From Magnolia sinica (lineage: Eukaryota; Streptophyta; Magnoliopsida; Magnoliales; Magnoliaceae): 64,000 bases of DNA. Each line of letters begins with the position of its first letter. Within the stretch, counting starts at the first letter, position 1. The translations under genes were made by a program, and so were the position numbers. The notes below the pieces were generated by a model. That model ran no database searches, was not told where the DNA came from, and saw only the letters and a list, made by a program, of their open reading frames with translations. Shown piece after piece: positions 29,193 to 42,006 of this stretch. The stretch is from assembly GCF_029962835.1 (NCBI RefSeq), contig NC_080577.1:7478501-7542500 (forward strand), given 5' to 3'.

Positions 29193-30139
29193 CGGGGGTG
29201 CACACGGGTCCGTTCGGTCTGAGGTGAAATCGAAACTGGACCATTTCTAGCGGTTCTATGTTTTTGGGAACCGGAGCTAGATTGTTAGTACCCTAGAATC
29301 GAATTAGAACTCGATCGTGAAAAATAATTCGGTTCCGGATTGGATCCACGTTTTGGCGTTGTTTAAAAGACATTTATCCTTTCAAAGCTTTCTCCATTTA
29401 AAAATTCAAAAAAGAAAATGCATAAAAACAATCGATAAATGTAAACACTTGAATTACATAAAAAGAATCCTCCTATTAATGTGATAGAAAAACATTCACA
29501 CTTGAAAAAACAATCATGATATACAACAGAAAACATTGATCCTACAAAAACCCACCTGAAAAATGCAATGCAGGAAGATCTTACGTCTAACTACAGACGA
29601 CTTCCCTCTACGGTATTTGACACCCAAACGAGTTTAAATTTAGTTCAGAGAGAGAGAGAGAGAGGGCGCCGCACGGCCGCAAAGCTTGGGCAAGGCGCCA
29701 CAGGGCCTGGGCAGGGCGAGAGAGAGAGAGAGAGAGATTGAGGGAGGGCGGCAGTCCTCAGTTGGCGTCGGCGAGATGGCAGGGCCGCAGGGATAGGGCG
29801 CTCAACGAGAGGGGCGAGAGGGTAGGGGGCGTTAAAGCTTTTAGGGTTTTTTGTTTTTTGTTTTAAACTAAAGCTCAGATCTACGATTTGGATCCACGGT
29901 TCGTGTCATGGTTCGGATCTACGGTTCGTGTAACGGTTTGGATCAACGGTTCGGTTCAATGGTTTGGTTCAACGGTTTGGTTCAGTTCTACAGGGCCTTA
30001 AACCAGAACCGATCCATAATCAACGGTTCTGGAAATTTTGGAACCGGAACCGGAACCGGATCGTTAGCACCCTAAAACCGGACCGATCCAACGGTTCCGG
30101 TCCGGTTACACGGTTCCAACGGTTCGATGTGCACCCCTA
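29193..30139. mobile_element. hAT-like fold-back element, copy 4
   Basis: Ends CGGGGGTGCACACGGGTC and, inverted, TAGGGGTGCACATCGAACC. Flanks GTCGGTAG (29185-29192) and GTCAGTAC (30140-30147) match 6 of 8. The interior has two GA tracts around a GGCGCC-rich patch and long runs of degenerate GGTTCGGTTCAACGG text. Non-coding. Confidence 0.75.
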
Positions 30140-30147
30140 GTCAGTAC

Positions 30148-30600
30148 TATGTTGATCCCACCATAATATGTGTTTCATCCACGCAATCTATTCATGTCGT
30201 TTGTAGATAATTTTATGTTATGAGGTAAAAACCTGAGGTAGATCCATATATATAGTGGACCACATCATGGGAAACAGTGTTGATTGAACGCTCACCATTA
30301 AAAACTTTTTCCATGAATGTTCTATATCGAGATGATATTTGGTTTTCCTTTCATCCGGGTCTGTATAGCGTAATCAACATGTTGTATGTTGAATAAATAT
30401 TACAGTCAACACTATGAGGATTTTAACGGTGGACATTGAATCACTACTATTTTCTCGTGGTGTGGTCCATTGAGATTTATATCTGACTCATTTTTTATCA
30501 AGTCATAAAATGATCTAGAAAAATGGATGAACGTATGGATGAAACACATACATTATGGTGGGGCCCATAAAGCACCAACCACTAGCCACCTTACTAGTTG
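30148..30600. mobile_element. fold-back MITE
   Basis: Left arm CCCACCATAATATGTGTTTC; right arm GAAACACATACATTATGGTG with GGGGCCCATAAAGCACC, an inverted match. The interior has the family's GTGGACCACATCATGGGAAA and its inverted counterpart. Non-coding; termini not precisely placed. Confidence 0.7.
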
Positions 30601-30639
30601 CGGCGTCATTGGTGCTCGAGGGATAACTACTCTGAATCC

Positions 30640-31140
30640 ACATAGCTTCTCTGGACTCCTCACAAGACTTCTCAAATCCACGACGAAAAAAAAAAAGAAA
30701 ATATAAATAAATTCTCATAAATTCGAACTTTGATTGATGATTGAAATAAACAAGTTCACAACTCTTTAAATAAGGATACTATTAGAGAAATCAGAAACAA
30801 ATTATAACTGAAACTCTTTGAATTTGCAACTTACTAATGAAGAGTTATAATCAAACTAAAACTTATTAAAATTAGTAAAAACGAAAATAAACATAGAATT
30901 TTCCCGCCGATATGATGGAATCTCACAAATTCGGCATGGGCAACCCGGTTATGCCGGGTTGGTTGGCTAAAGTAGCTCGTCCTACCCCAAAATAATATAT
31001 GGTACGTTGAGTAATTCATTTCGATTTGTGAGATATGTCCGTTTTAAGGTTCTAACAGTCTTAATAACTTCCTCCTTTGATAGGGTCTTATCTGGTCCAT
31101 CTTGGTCATGAAGGTATCCATGACCCACTCTACATCAGTC
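30640..31140 (-). mobile_element. LTR-retrotransposon fragment, relative of 16580-17245 (fossil)
   Basis: Shares ordered phrases with the earlier fragment: a TGTTAGAACCTT-type start on the minus strand near 31064, CGGCATGGGCAACCC matching CCAGCATGGGTAACCC, and the CATGACCCACTCTACAT segment beyond the LTR-like start. Broken and old, with no intact protein. Confidence 0.5.
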
Positions 31141-31186
31141 ACTAGCCCAACCATGTCCAAAATTCCCATGAATATATAAATCAATG

Positions 31187-31188
<2 letters not shown>

Positions 31189-31220
<32 letters not shown>
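31189..31220. repeat. (TA)n microsatellite
   Basis: TATATA tract of roughly 30 bp, followed by very AT-rich sequence to about 31660 that includes an (AAT)n run near 31583-31608. Confidence 0.85.
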
Positions 31221-31221
<1 letters not shown>

Positions 31222-31659
31222 CATTTCAATAATATAAAATATTGTCGTTATGCTATTATTATGTGCTCAAACTCGGAAATTTTTAGTTTAAAAACATGTA
31301 TTATAATTTATAATTATTATATTTTTATAAGTTATTATTCAAGAGATAATGTAAATTTAATGAGCAATGATTACAAATTATTTTATTTATTTTTTATAAT
31401 TTATTTGCCTGCAATGATACTCATTTTATATTATTTGATTTATTTATAGTATATTATTTGAATGTCAAACCATTATCCATCGTTAAGATAAATTAATATT
31501 ACAGTTTGAATGGAGAATTTTATAATAATTACACAAAACTTATAATGATTACAGATTAGTTATTTGACAATGGTAAAATAATAATAATAATAATAATAAC
31601 ACGATTACTTTATATTATTAAGGAATTTAGCAAAACCAAGAAGTTTGCTGGAATGCATC

Positions 31660-33460
31660 CTAACGTAAATTTGAGCCTTTTTCAGGGACGCAAACATTTA
31701 TTACAAGGACCATAGAGGCAATGGTACCATCTTACAATGTTTCTCATATAAACGGTTTGGATCATTGCAAGATGACCCAAATTCTAAGGTTGTAGTCTTC
31801 TTCACAATCTGAATTGTTCATCCATTCATGCAATTAGGATCAAGCCATAGTAAAATAATCATGCCACTAAACTCTTAGTGAATAGCATGAAAATAAATAA
31901 TCAAGATTGATTGGAGAAACAAAATAGATACAGTTACGATCTTTAAACATCTTATAGATAATTTTTATATTTCTAAAGTAATATATTAATTTGATGATTC
32001 TAACCACAATAATGTAGGTTGCGGTTCTGATATGAGGTGAGGTAGATAACACGTGTACGGTAAGGAGCAGGCCAACACCCTCATTTTGTAGGGAGTATCT
32101 CTTATCTCTCCGTATAATCACATGGGCCATCTTTCCCTCCAACATGTCACTTAGGCGGGACACATTGTCCATGAAAATGGTGGGCCCACCATCAAGATCA
32201 ATCACTCTTTCCCAAGAAATCAAGCTGATTGGTTTGCTATGTGGGCAATATCTGCCTGTTGATTTAAATTCCCAGTTGTGCATTGATCGCAGCTGTATGG
32301 CCCACCTGATAAAGCGAATGGAATGATTTTGGATAACATGATTTTCATAGTTGGGCCCACCGTTTCCATGTCATTGAGGACCTACACAAATGCATGTTAG
32401 AGGGAAAGATGGTACATTTCCCACTTCCACAAGTTGTGGGACCATGCATGCCTGTCCAGATCAGTTCTTGTTTGTGAAAACTATGATGCTGAGGTGGTAT
32501 CCATTTCCTTCTTGTTGGCATTTGGGAGTGATTTATCCGCTGGCCGAGTACGACACTTTGATAGACAGATATTCAGTGATTCGACCGACAAAATTGTGGT
32601 CCCAATTTCAGATTGGTTGAACAAACCTAGCCAATGATTTTGGGACGTTTGTTTGTTAAAATAGGATTATTGGCCACTTTTAACCATCTAATTAATATCC
32701 ACCAGCATGATAGTCAGATAATGAAATAAATTAAGGATAATTTATGTCAATGATGCATCCAAGGTGGGGTCCATTATTTGGACAGTGTAGTTTGAATTAC
32801 TGGTATGACGCATATTGATGTAGGATGTGGAGCAAGCACGTGCATATCACAAATGTACCGGAAAAAATTTAGAAAGATATCAATAAAGTTCCAGCATAGT
32901 TTCATCGGTTAAGGTCGACTGAGCAAACCAGTCGGGTTGATCGATTGATCAATGGAAATTCGGATTTAGAGTAAAAGCTCTGGACAAATTTTAATCAGTT
33001 TGATTGGGTCAATTGATCGAAAAAAGTTCAATTTCATAGGTTTTAGTCTCTGGATATTTTGTGCCATTTTGATCAATCGATCAACAACTAATCAACGGAA
33101 TGTGAAAATTTGCATGTTTTTGCAGTTTTTGTTTCCTTATTTGTTTTTTTTTTTCTAATTGTGTTTTAGAGTTTGTTTAAGAGTATTTAAACATGCAAAC
33201 TCATTTATTTTATATAAATTTTAATAATTAAAAAAATTCAAAATTTACTTATTTCTATCGTGGATTTGAGAACTCCTCTTGTGGATTCAATAGAGCCTTA
33301 TTCCTGTTTATAGAGTGGTTCGAGACAGTCATTATCGTCTGTTTCGTGGAATTTTCTGTTGTCGACTATAAATTGTTGGCCTTTCCCTATTTCAAAAATT
33401 GATTAGGATTTCATAATTCCCATGACCCATATGTGGTAGGGGTCTCCTAATAGATGACTG
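31660..33460. other. no gene seen
   Basis: Mixed intergenic sequence. A minus-strand frame at 31867-32283 (138 codons) has no recognisable domain and is probably chance. Poly-T and repeated GATCGATTGATCAA-like text near 32930-33080 may be old repeat debris. Confidence 0.4.
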
Positions 33461-36400
33461 TGTTGTACCATATTTCTAACTGTTCTTAAACTAGTCAATT
33501 AGAGATGGACATGTGTTATAGCAGGGGAAAGATATAGTATGCTAAAGATTTTCAAGAATACTTGGAGTATTTTTACTGAATCACAACTGGCAGGATGATG
33601 AGGCTATGTGCATGTGAGAGGTATTTAAAAGCAAATCAAGTGGCCAAGAGGCATCTAGGAGGTGCAGTCGAGAGGCATTTAACGAGATGCGATTAAGAAG
33701 AAATTTGCGGTCAAAAGGCGTCTAGAAGCGGACGAGAGGTCGAGAGGCATTTAAAAGTAAACCAAGTGGACGAGAGGCATTCAACAAGATGCGATTAAGA
33801 AGAAAGTTACGGTCAAAAGGCGCCTAGAAGCGGACTGAGTGGTCGAGAGTCATTTAGAAGTGGAACGAGCAGCTGAGAAGCGTCTAGAATCGAAAAGCGA
33901 TCAAGCAAAAGAGGAACTATCAAAAAGACATATATCAGGAAGAAATGTAACAAAAATAATGATCTGAAGAGAGACTCTTTAACTACCATAACTGACGAAT
34001 TAAATGAAAGAATCGTCTAAAGAATACTAGAAAGAGAAATCTATAAATACCAGAAGAAATCAACAGAGAAAGCTAATCAAATCCAATACATAATCATATC
34101 AAAAATAATCTATCTTTTATCTTAGTTTATCCTAAGAGTAATGATAGTTCTAAACTACAATTTTTAGTTGTAATCCAAATATATGTTCATATGTTGAATT
34201 TTTCTTTTATCCAACATCACGCAGTTCTTTTAAGATATGCATTCTTGCAATTGCTCCTAGTGACCGATTGTGAGTTTTTTTTTTTTTGTCTGATTGCAGT
34301 GGTTTACGAAAAAGTCTTTTTTTGTAAAAGGCAAAGCAAAACCTACTTTTGAAGGAAAAACCTCACCCTTCAATTATTTCATGATCATTATAAAATGATG
34401 CAAGTGGTTGAGTAGGCAATCGATTTTCTCAAATTTTGGTCATCTATGTTCATATTGGACATATCTGCTTATTTCGACACTTGGGGTCAAAGTTTATTGG
34501 TTTAAATCGAGCCGTTATATCGATTATGGCATGCCTGCATACACTACACATAATAGAAAACAAATTGAGCGCCAACAATTTTTGAAACACATAATATAAC
34601 TCCAAAATCTACTTGACTGTTACAAATATTCATTTCTACACCGCCCGTGCAAAAATCAACAATTTTTAACATACTCTGTAAGAATAAAAATCATTTGGTT
34701 GTAATAAGTATTCGTTTTACACTGGTCATGTAAAAAATAGAGTGCCAACAATTTTTTGCATACCGAATAGGACCCTAATATAAATATACCTTCTGGTGCA
34801 AAAGTTTTAGGAAATCATAAGCCGAAGATAGGTTCATCAAGCACCTGAGTAGTTAAGTTTGCTACCGAATCTGGTATACTTTCCATTAAACATAAACATG
34901 GCATCCTCATCTCAGGTTGATCCTCTTGAAATCTTGTTAGATGAAATGCTCGATATGCAATGAGGAATTCAGTATATAGCCAAATAGTCACAAGTTCAGG
35001 CTGAAACTTTAGGTAATTTTATGGAAACATAAATCGGATGATGAGTCTCTTTGCCGAAAGAACACTCGTGGCGCTTCAGCAACAGGTTGATACTAGTTCT
35101 GTCGGAAATCTGGCATCAATACCTCTGATATAACTAATACCATAAGCACATCCTCTATAGCGAAACAAGACTCCTACTCCAGTACAAGAAGTGCGGAAAC
35201 TTCTACCACCTGCTGAGTTTAGGTGACCGGAATAGGATGTTAAAAATATCATTCTTGCTGAAAGAAACCAGGGTATACCTAAGGGTGACCTTTCCTTACC
35301 AATCCACCATATCATAAAAGACAAAATATGGTAGGTCTGGAACCACCACCAATGGCTAAATCACACCATCTGGATTGTGAACGAATCGTGCAATTAGTTC
35401 AAGAAGTAGCAGGTCAAGTTCTTGGTCGAACTACCACTCTCGTCTATCATAAGCCTTATTGGGAACGGATTGATTGACAATCTCCGTTGTCTTCGCCGAA
35501 TATGATGTTTTTCGATCAAGACAGCGTAGTTTGATCAAAATGACCAAATTCAACGTTTCTCGATCAAGACGGCCAAATTCGACCAAAATGGCCGAATTTG
35601 ACGTTTGGCCGAGTTCAACCAAAATGACCAAATTTGATGTTTTTTTATCATGACAGTCAATTTATAATCAACTTTGTTGTTTTCGACTAAGATTGTTGAG
35701 TTTGGCTTAAATGGACGAAATTGATGTTTTTACATGACCAAACAGTCACATTTATTGTGTTGAACAATGAATTAACATCTCCATCACCTTTCAAATAAAC
35801 GCGAAGATATGTTGGGGGCAATATTGTATCTTATTTCTTATCATTCCTGGAGTAGTCAATCAGGTATGGATACGTGTCATGGCAAAGGAAAGATATAGCA
35901 TGCTAAATATCTTGAAGGAACTTGGAATAATTTTTACAGAATTATAGCTGATAGGATGATGAGGCATGGAGTAGCTGAGAAGTATTTAAAAGAAAGCCAA
36001 GTGGTCAGAGGTATCCGGCATAGTGTGGCTGAGAGGAAAGATGCAGTTAAAAGGTGTCCGGTAGAGGACTGAGTAGTCAAGAGTCATCCAGAAGCAAACC
36101 GAGTGGCCGAGAAGCTTCTAAAAGTGAAAAGTTGTCAAGCAAATGAAGAACAGTCGGAAGGACACGTATTAAGAAGAAATGTAACCAAAAGAATGATTTA
36201 GAGAGAGAAACTTTTTAGCTAGACGAATTGAAGAAGAGAAACATCAGAAGAAGAGTAGCAAGAGAAATTTATAAATAACAGAAGAAATGAACAAAGAAAG
36301 TCAATCAAATCCAATACATAATCAAATCAAAACAAATCTATCTTTTATCTTAGTTTATCCTAAGAGTAAAGATAATCTAGTAGAAGTAATTTTTAGCTAT

Positions 36401-36800
36401 AATTTTTAGTAGTAATTCAAATTTATGCTCATACGCTAGTTTTATCTTTTATCCAACATTAAGCAATTCTTTTAAGAGATGCATCCATGTCGTTGTTCTT
36501 AATGGCCGATTGTAAGTTTTTCATTTTGTTTGATTGTATTGGTATACTAAAAAGACATTGCACGTCAAAGTCAAAGCATATCTCACTTTTGAAAGAAGAA
36601 CTCTACCCTCAAATTATCACCTAGTCATTATAAAATTCTGCAGTGGCTGGGTAGGTGACCATTCTTTTAGATTCTGATCATGTAAGGTCATGTAGGACAT
36701 ATGTGCTTATTTCGGGGCTTAGGGTCAAAGTTAACCCGTTTGAATCCATTATGGGCCGCCCGTACCCACTGCACGTGACAAAACAACCAGAGTGCCAACG
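33461..36800 (+). mobile_element. short two-LTR retrotransposon, old and non-autonomous (fossil)
   Basis: Two diverged direct repeats of about 1.0-1.1 kb (33461 to about 34577, and 35810 to about 36800) share ordered phrases such as GATATAG-ATGCTAAA, GGATGATGAGGC, AATCAAATCCAATACATAATC and CTTTTATCTTAGTTTATCC. Both begin TGTTG and end near GCCAAC. The internal part is only about 1.2 kb, with a weak gag-like start near 34903, so it resembles a reduced, LARD- or TRIM-like element. The repeats agree at roughly four bases in five where I compared them, so insertion is ancient. It is broken; no polymerase domain seen. Confidence 0.7.
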
Positions 36801-37669
36801 TACTGGTTCTGATCATGATAACGTGTCCTCTCTACTACCTTACGATTTAGGGTTACAAGCCAATACTCATTGGCCCGACTCAATAGGGATCGCAATCATG
36901 TTAAAATGACTCGGCGACTCAGACCAACTCATTTAATCCTGAGTTGACTCAGGACTCACACGATTCAAGGCGAAATTGGCACTCTGAGTCAAGGGTTACT
37001 CGTTGTGTCAAACCAAATTGGGTGCAAGTCCGAGTGGACTTGGACAAGTCGCACAGGGATCATGTCTTGAAACCATTGTGGCAGTAGGTTGGATCGGCCC
37101 ATGGTTCAACTTACTAAACCCACTTCTGATGCCAATATGGGCCAAGTTAGAAAATATGGCCTTTTTAATTAAATAGGGTCGTTTCTGATTGAACCCTACC
37201 CAACCCAACCCAACCTACCCATATAGCTTATCATTGGGCCAGGTCAAATGGCCTGGCCCAAGACCTTAATTGAATTAGTAGGAGAGAATAGATACATACA
37301 TATGATATATGATGTATGTATGTTTTCACTAATTGAGTAGGGCTTGAGCTTGATGAATTTCAAGTGGGTTGGGTTGGGGCCACAGGTTAATGAATCGTGG
37401 TTGGGTCTAGGCCACAATTAGTGGGCTAAGGTTGGCAGCAGGCTCGGGCAGACCCTGACCCTGACCCTAACGCAGTCCTTGGGCTTACTTTTAGGCAGAT
37501 TAATATTGGGTCCGGCTGGCCCAGACCCTTACCAGTCAGAGCATGCTAACCTACTTCTGAGCATTATGATCTTATCTTCGAATGGACGGTGGAAACAGAA
37601 AACCGCCAAATTGAAAGGCAAGAATGGTTGACAGGTGTGTAGTCATGCACTCTTGGGTCTACCAGATCC
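36801..37669. other. repeat-rich spacer, no gene
   Basis: Contains CCAACCCAACCCAACC-type and GGGTTGGGTTGGGG low-complexity text and a GACTCAGG/GACTCGG-rich patch at 36900-36990, reminiscent of the hAT-like family interior but without recognisable ends. Confidence 0.4.
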
Positions 37670-38524
37670 ACCGATGTAGCGCCCTAAAAATCGAGGGTCG
37701 AGCAGATGCCCAACTCCCGAGTTTTAACACATCACTTATGCAATATAGATAATGATGATTAAATGTTGTCGTATTAGTGCATTAAACATGAATGAGATTA
37801 TACCAAATTAGCATATTATACTCCAAAGACAATTGGATTACGCAAGTAGAAGACTGTGATAAGTATATAAAGCATATAAGTGGTTGTAGGTCCCTAAAGT
37901 ATGAAGATGATCCAGGTTAAATAATTACATGTTTAGTTCCAAAATATATAAAATGATGAAGTGTAATGTCATCTAATCCATATCCCTGTAGCCCCGGTGA
38001 CGCAACTCCAGGTCTACATAGACCCGCTAGAGAGTTGCAAGTAAGAGAACTCCTCGTCGTCATAGAAGTCAGGCTCCGCCTCGTAAGCCTCAACATCACC
38101 TGAAACTATAATATACTTTGATTGATATTTTAAAACACCATCCCAGAGTGGGAGTGAGTGATCAAATCAGTAGAGATATAAGGCAAAGGTTAACATGTTA
38201 TTAACTCAGTCAAGCAGTAATGATAAAGCAATACAACAAGCATTCCTAAATACTTTGGTTAATGCAAGGATGATATGTATTAATGATGTATGCTCTCGCC
38301 TGCACTCCCTCTCTGACATCATCTCACGGTCGCGCATGCAACACTCTTGCTGTGCTCAACTCCAATGCCAAAGGCACATGCAATGCGGTGCATGTACATG
38401 ATTAACCAAGTTCTTAATTAGACCTATTCATACAACAGGTTTAGGAAGCTAAGGTCCCTTTATATCATTGACTCAAACAATGATCCATGTAAAGTCGTCA
38501 ATCCTAGTTAATCACATACGATAG

Positions 38525-38775
38525 GCAGTTCCAGGTCGCTATGGAGAGGCTCGTCACCTCAGCACAGGCCTAGTTTATACTCGAGGTTACTATGGAAAGG
38601 TTTGTCACCTTAGCGTAGTCCTAGTGTATACTTGAGGTCACTACAAGAGGCTCGTCACCTGATCATAGGCCAACAGCTTGAATACAGTGTCTCATACTAC
38701 CGTATTCAGCTCACGAGTTTGGTTTGCTCACTGGTCACTACGGGGAGGCTCGTCACCCTAGCGTAGGTCAACAAC
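38525..38775. repeat. imperfect tandem repeats inside the solo LTR
   Basis: Four or so degenerate units built on GAGGTCACTAC-GAGAGGCTCGTCACC-TAGCGTAGGCC, about 60-100 bp apart. Such internal repeats are common in large gypsy LTRs. Confidence 0.65.
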
Positions 38776-39232
38776 TCGATCATGGTGTCCCATACCACCA
38801 TGCCCAGCTCATAAGTCTTAGCGGATCGTGGTACCAAGGTTAAATGGGCTTTGCACTGATAAGTGGTATCTTATATTCAAGCAGTAGCATCCATACATGG
38901 TGAACATACATTAGGCCAATCGGGTTACTTGACTAGCTCGACTGATACGAGCGCACGTTGACTTAATTGACATGGAACGCGTAAGCACTCCGCGTGGCCT
39001 AACTACTGTCGACAAACAGCGTACAACTCGGATTCATCGAACATGTCTTGTGTGGCGGAACGACCTCAGCCACTGATTCGGGAATCATTACCGATTGCCT
39101 GGACTACGCAGTAGTCCCAATCATATTCAAACACAATAGGCATTCATATGTAGTAGTCAAACCGCATGTGACAACCAATTTAAATATAAATCTCATTTGA
39201 GCATTTAAACAAACACATAGTACACATGTTGT

Positions 39233-40204
39233 TAGGGCTGTTCATGAGTCAAGCTAGCTGGAAAAGCTCGCTCGATTCGGTCGAGTCAGCTCGAATTGAC
39301 TCGGCTTGAATGACTGATTCGAGCCAAGCCAAGCTAATTATTTGAAGCTCGAGTTGAGTTCAAGCCAAGTTCGACCAAGGGGCATTTCAACTTGACTCGA
39401 CTCGAAGCTTGAACTCGAGCTCGACTCAGCTCGATTAATAAATATATTAAATATATTATATTATTATATATATATATGTATATATAAGTTTTAAGTTTAA
39501 ACTTAAAAATAAAAAAATAAAAAACAAACCTTAGATTTTCTACCCGACCGCACGCACCCCTTTCCCTTTCCCTTTCTTCTCTTTCTCTGCCCACTGCTAG
39601 CTGCACGCCCACCCCGACCGCCACCACCAGTTTTCATTTTAGCTTCACAATAGTATGATTTCAATCTCTTAAGATCTACTTCTTAGGCGAGAAACCTAAG
39701 AAATTCGAGATGGGTTCTTCTCAGATTTGTTAGAGCTTCAAGGAAATCCAATGATCTGATTGGCTAGAGCTCTTTACTTGGATTTCTGATCTGTGTTTTG
39801 CTCTGTTTCTTTTCTAGTACTTGGATTTCTGCTGGTGGAAGAAGATCAAGAATAGATCAGTTCTTACAGGTTTCCTCATTTGATTCGAAGCTTTGTTTGA
39901 TTTTTTCATCGTGTTTTGCTTTAATTCTCTTAAGATTTTTGAATTTTTCATAAATGGAGGAGGATCAAGAACAGAATCCATTACTCTCTCACCCAACAAG
40001 CTCGAGCTCGACTAGAGGTAAACTCAACTCAACTCGAACCACTAGCTCGACTCGAACTCGACTCAACAGCTTTGACAAACAAGCCAAGCTTCAATGTTGA
40101 GCTCAAGGCCAAGCTCGAGCTCGAGCTCGAACTCGAGTACATCGTGGACAAGCCGAGCCAAGCGTGGCCCACCTTGACTCCACTCAGCTCAATGCCCACC
40201 TCTA
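39233..40204. mobile_element. hAT-like fold-back element, copy 5, inside the solo LTR
   Basis: Ends TAGGGCTGTTCATGAG and, inverted, TAGAGGTGGGCATTGAG. Flanked by a perfect 8-bp duplication CATGTTGT (39225-39232 and 40205-40212). GAGCTCG/GACTCGA-rich arms surround a central pyrimidine-rich patch. Younger than the LTR it interrupts. Non-coding. Confidence 0.88.
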
Positions 40205-41224
40205 CATGTTGTCATACATAAGCATTTCATCCATAGGGCACGTAGTAGTAAGATAAGTTATATGAAGGAAATTGTAACTATAGATAAGGGGATTGAGAAT
40301 CATATCTCAACACCCTAATTAAATATATTCTAACAAGCATTTTTCTCATTCAAGCATTTCATCAAACACTTAGACTGCACATATCAACATACATGTAATA
40401 AAGTGGTTATAACAGGTATTATAGCAAATCCTTTTACAAAGGATTTGCCACACGTACAACAATCATGTATTCTCAATCAAAAATCATGGCAAGCACAAAT
40501 CCTAATTCCATATTCATTCAAACATTTCAACGAACACATAGAATACATTAATTTCAACATAGTTCATACATACATACATATATATATATATAATACGCGG
40601 GAAACATCGCATCTAAGCATATGTGATAGCAATCAAGTCAGTCATAAATTATTACTAACATTGAAAGCCTTGAAAACCATAGCCTGGATGTTTATAGTTC
40701 GCACATTCCGTCGGTAAACTCGTATCGAACTCGATTCGATCACTACGCCTTTGTTTACGGCACAACGGCTACCTGAATCACGAAATAGGTTAGTTGTTTC
40801 GTCGATTCATCAACTTAGATACCTAAAATAGATTAGGGTTTGTATATCTTACCTAAAAACGAAATCGAAATCGCCGGTGTAGCGATTTTGCTGATTTTGG
40901 GTTTTGCAGTTTGTATAGAAAGTGATTCAAGCTAATCTACCGATTAATTTAGTTTAACACTTAATTAATTTTTTTCTAATTTTCACATAATTTGATCCTT
41001 AGCGATTTCTGTCAGAGGTGGTACTCGGGCCTTTGTACGATTTTTCTGAAACGTTACAACCGAACCAGAGAATGGTGAGTCACGCTCACAGTTTTGGATG
41101 TGTGAGTTGAATCAACGCATACATCAAAAACTAAATATACCCATTTCTCAAAAGCCCTGAACGAACCAACCTATTTGAGAAGGTAAGTCTACACAATAGA
41201 AAAGGAAAAAATCAAAATCAAATA

Positions 41225-41517
41225 TATCATCCCAATTCAATTTTTTTTAAATTAACGAGAATCATCGACGGTTTTTAGCCGTCGAAAACATCGACGGTTT
41301 TGACCGTTGCTCTTACCGTCGAAAATGCTAACGGTTTTTGCCGTCGCACTTACTGTCGACATCGCCGATCGATTTTAGCCGTCAAAAACGCTGACGGTTT
41401 TAATCCATCAGTGAACAACGCCGACACACCCTTTGCCGATGGACCTTGCGATGGCTAAAATCCGTCGGGGAAGGTCATCGCCGACGGTTTAAGTACTCAT
41501 CATATTTTTTGGTAGTG
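41225..41517 (-). mobile_element. isolated CACTA terminus of a second type
   Basis: The end at 41505-41517 is TTTTTTGGTAGTG, i.e. CACTACCAAAAAA inverted. It is preceded by many copies of GACGGTTTTAGCCGTCG-type subterminal repeats, partly as short inverted pairs. I found no partner terminus with the same ending in the window, so it is probably a truncated copy. Different subterminal motif from the element at 42007. Confidence 0.65.
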
Positions 41518-42006
41518 GGCGAAAGAACTAGATAGATCGTTTTAAGTATTCATCCAACTGTTGGGACCCACTATGGATGACCCATGTTACAAAGCCCGCT
41601 TAGATTGAAAAGAGTACAATTTGATAAGTAGATTCTTCTACCTTGAAAATGGACGATTGAAGAAGTTTATCTTTACCGTCCATTCAGGGGCCAAGAATTG
41701 ATGAACCAATAGATGAGGTGGTCCAACAGATACACACTAACATTATAAGGTGGTTCAATTCATAAAAAAATATGTGCACCATTCAAAATAATCCCAATTC
41801 AAGCATAGCCCATCCAATGATCTGATTGACCTGATGTTTTGCTCTTGTCATCGCTATGGTGTGGTCCATGCATCTAACGGCTTGGATGTCATACACATCA
41901 CGTGGGTCCTACAAGCCTTAAGTACCCCTATTTCTTAAACATTTTTAATAAATGAATGTATTTTTGGTAATTTCATCCCTCAAAATTAGGGGTCTACACG
42001 AACCGA

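Larger units (their letters stand above)
37675..41058. mobile_element. Ty3/gypsy-like solo LTR with nested hAT-like element (fossil)
   Basis: Starts TGTAGCGCCCTAAAAATCG and ends GAAACGTTACA, the TGTAACGCCC...CGTTACA form of many large plant gypsy LTRs. It is flanked on both sides by ACCGA (37670-37674 and 41059-41063), the 5-bp duplication expected of LTR elements. No internal coding region is attached, so it reads as a solo LTR left by recombination. It holds a hAT-like insertion at 39233-40204; without that it is about 2.4 kb. Old, but with both ends preserved. Confidence 0.8.

Noticed and set aside
31867-32283. 138-codon minus-strand frame as a gene
   Set aside because: No domain or family resemblance and AT-driven C-terminal half; likely chance.
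41281-41517. CRISPR-like array because of regularly repeated GACGGTTTT units
   Set aside because: Irregular spacing, both orientations, and a CACTA terminus at the end; a plant transposon subterminal array.
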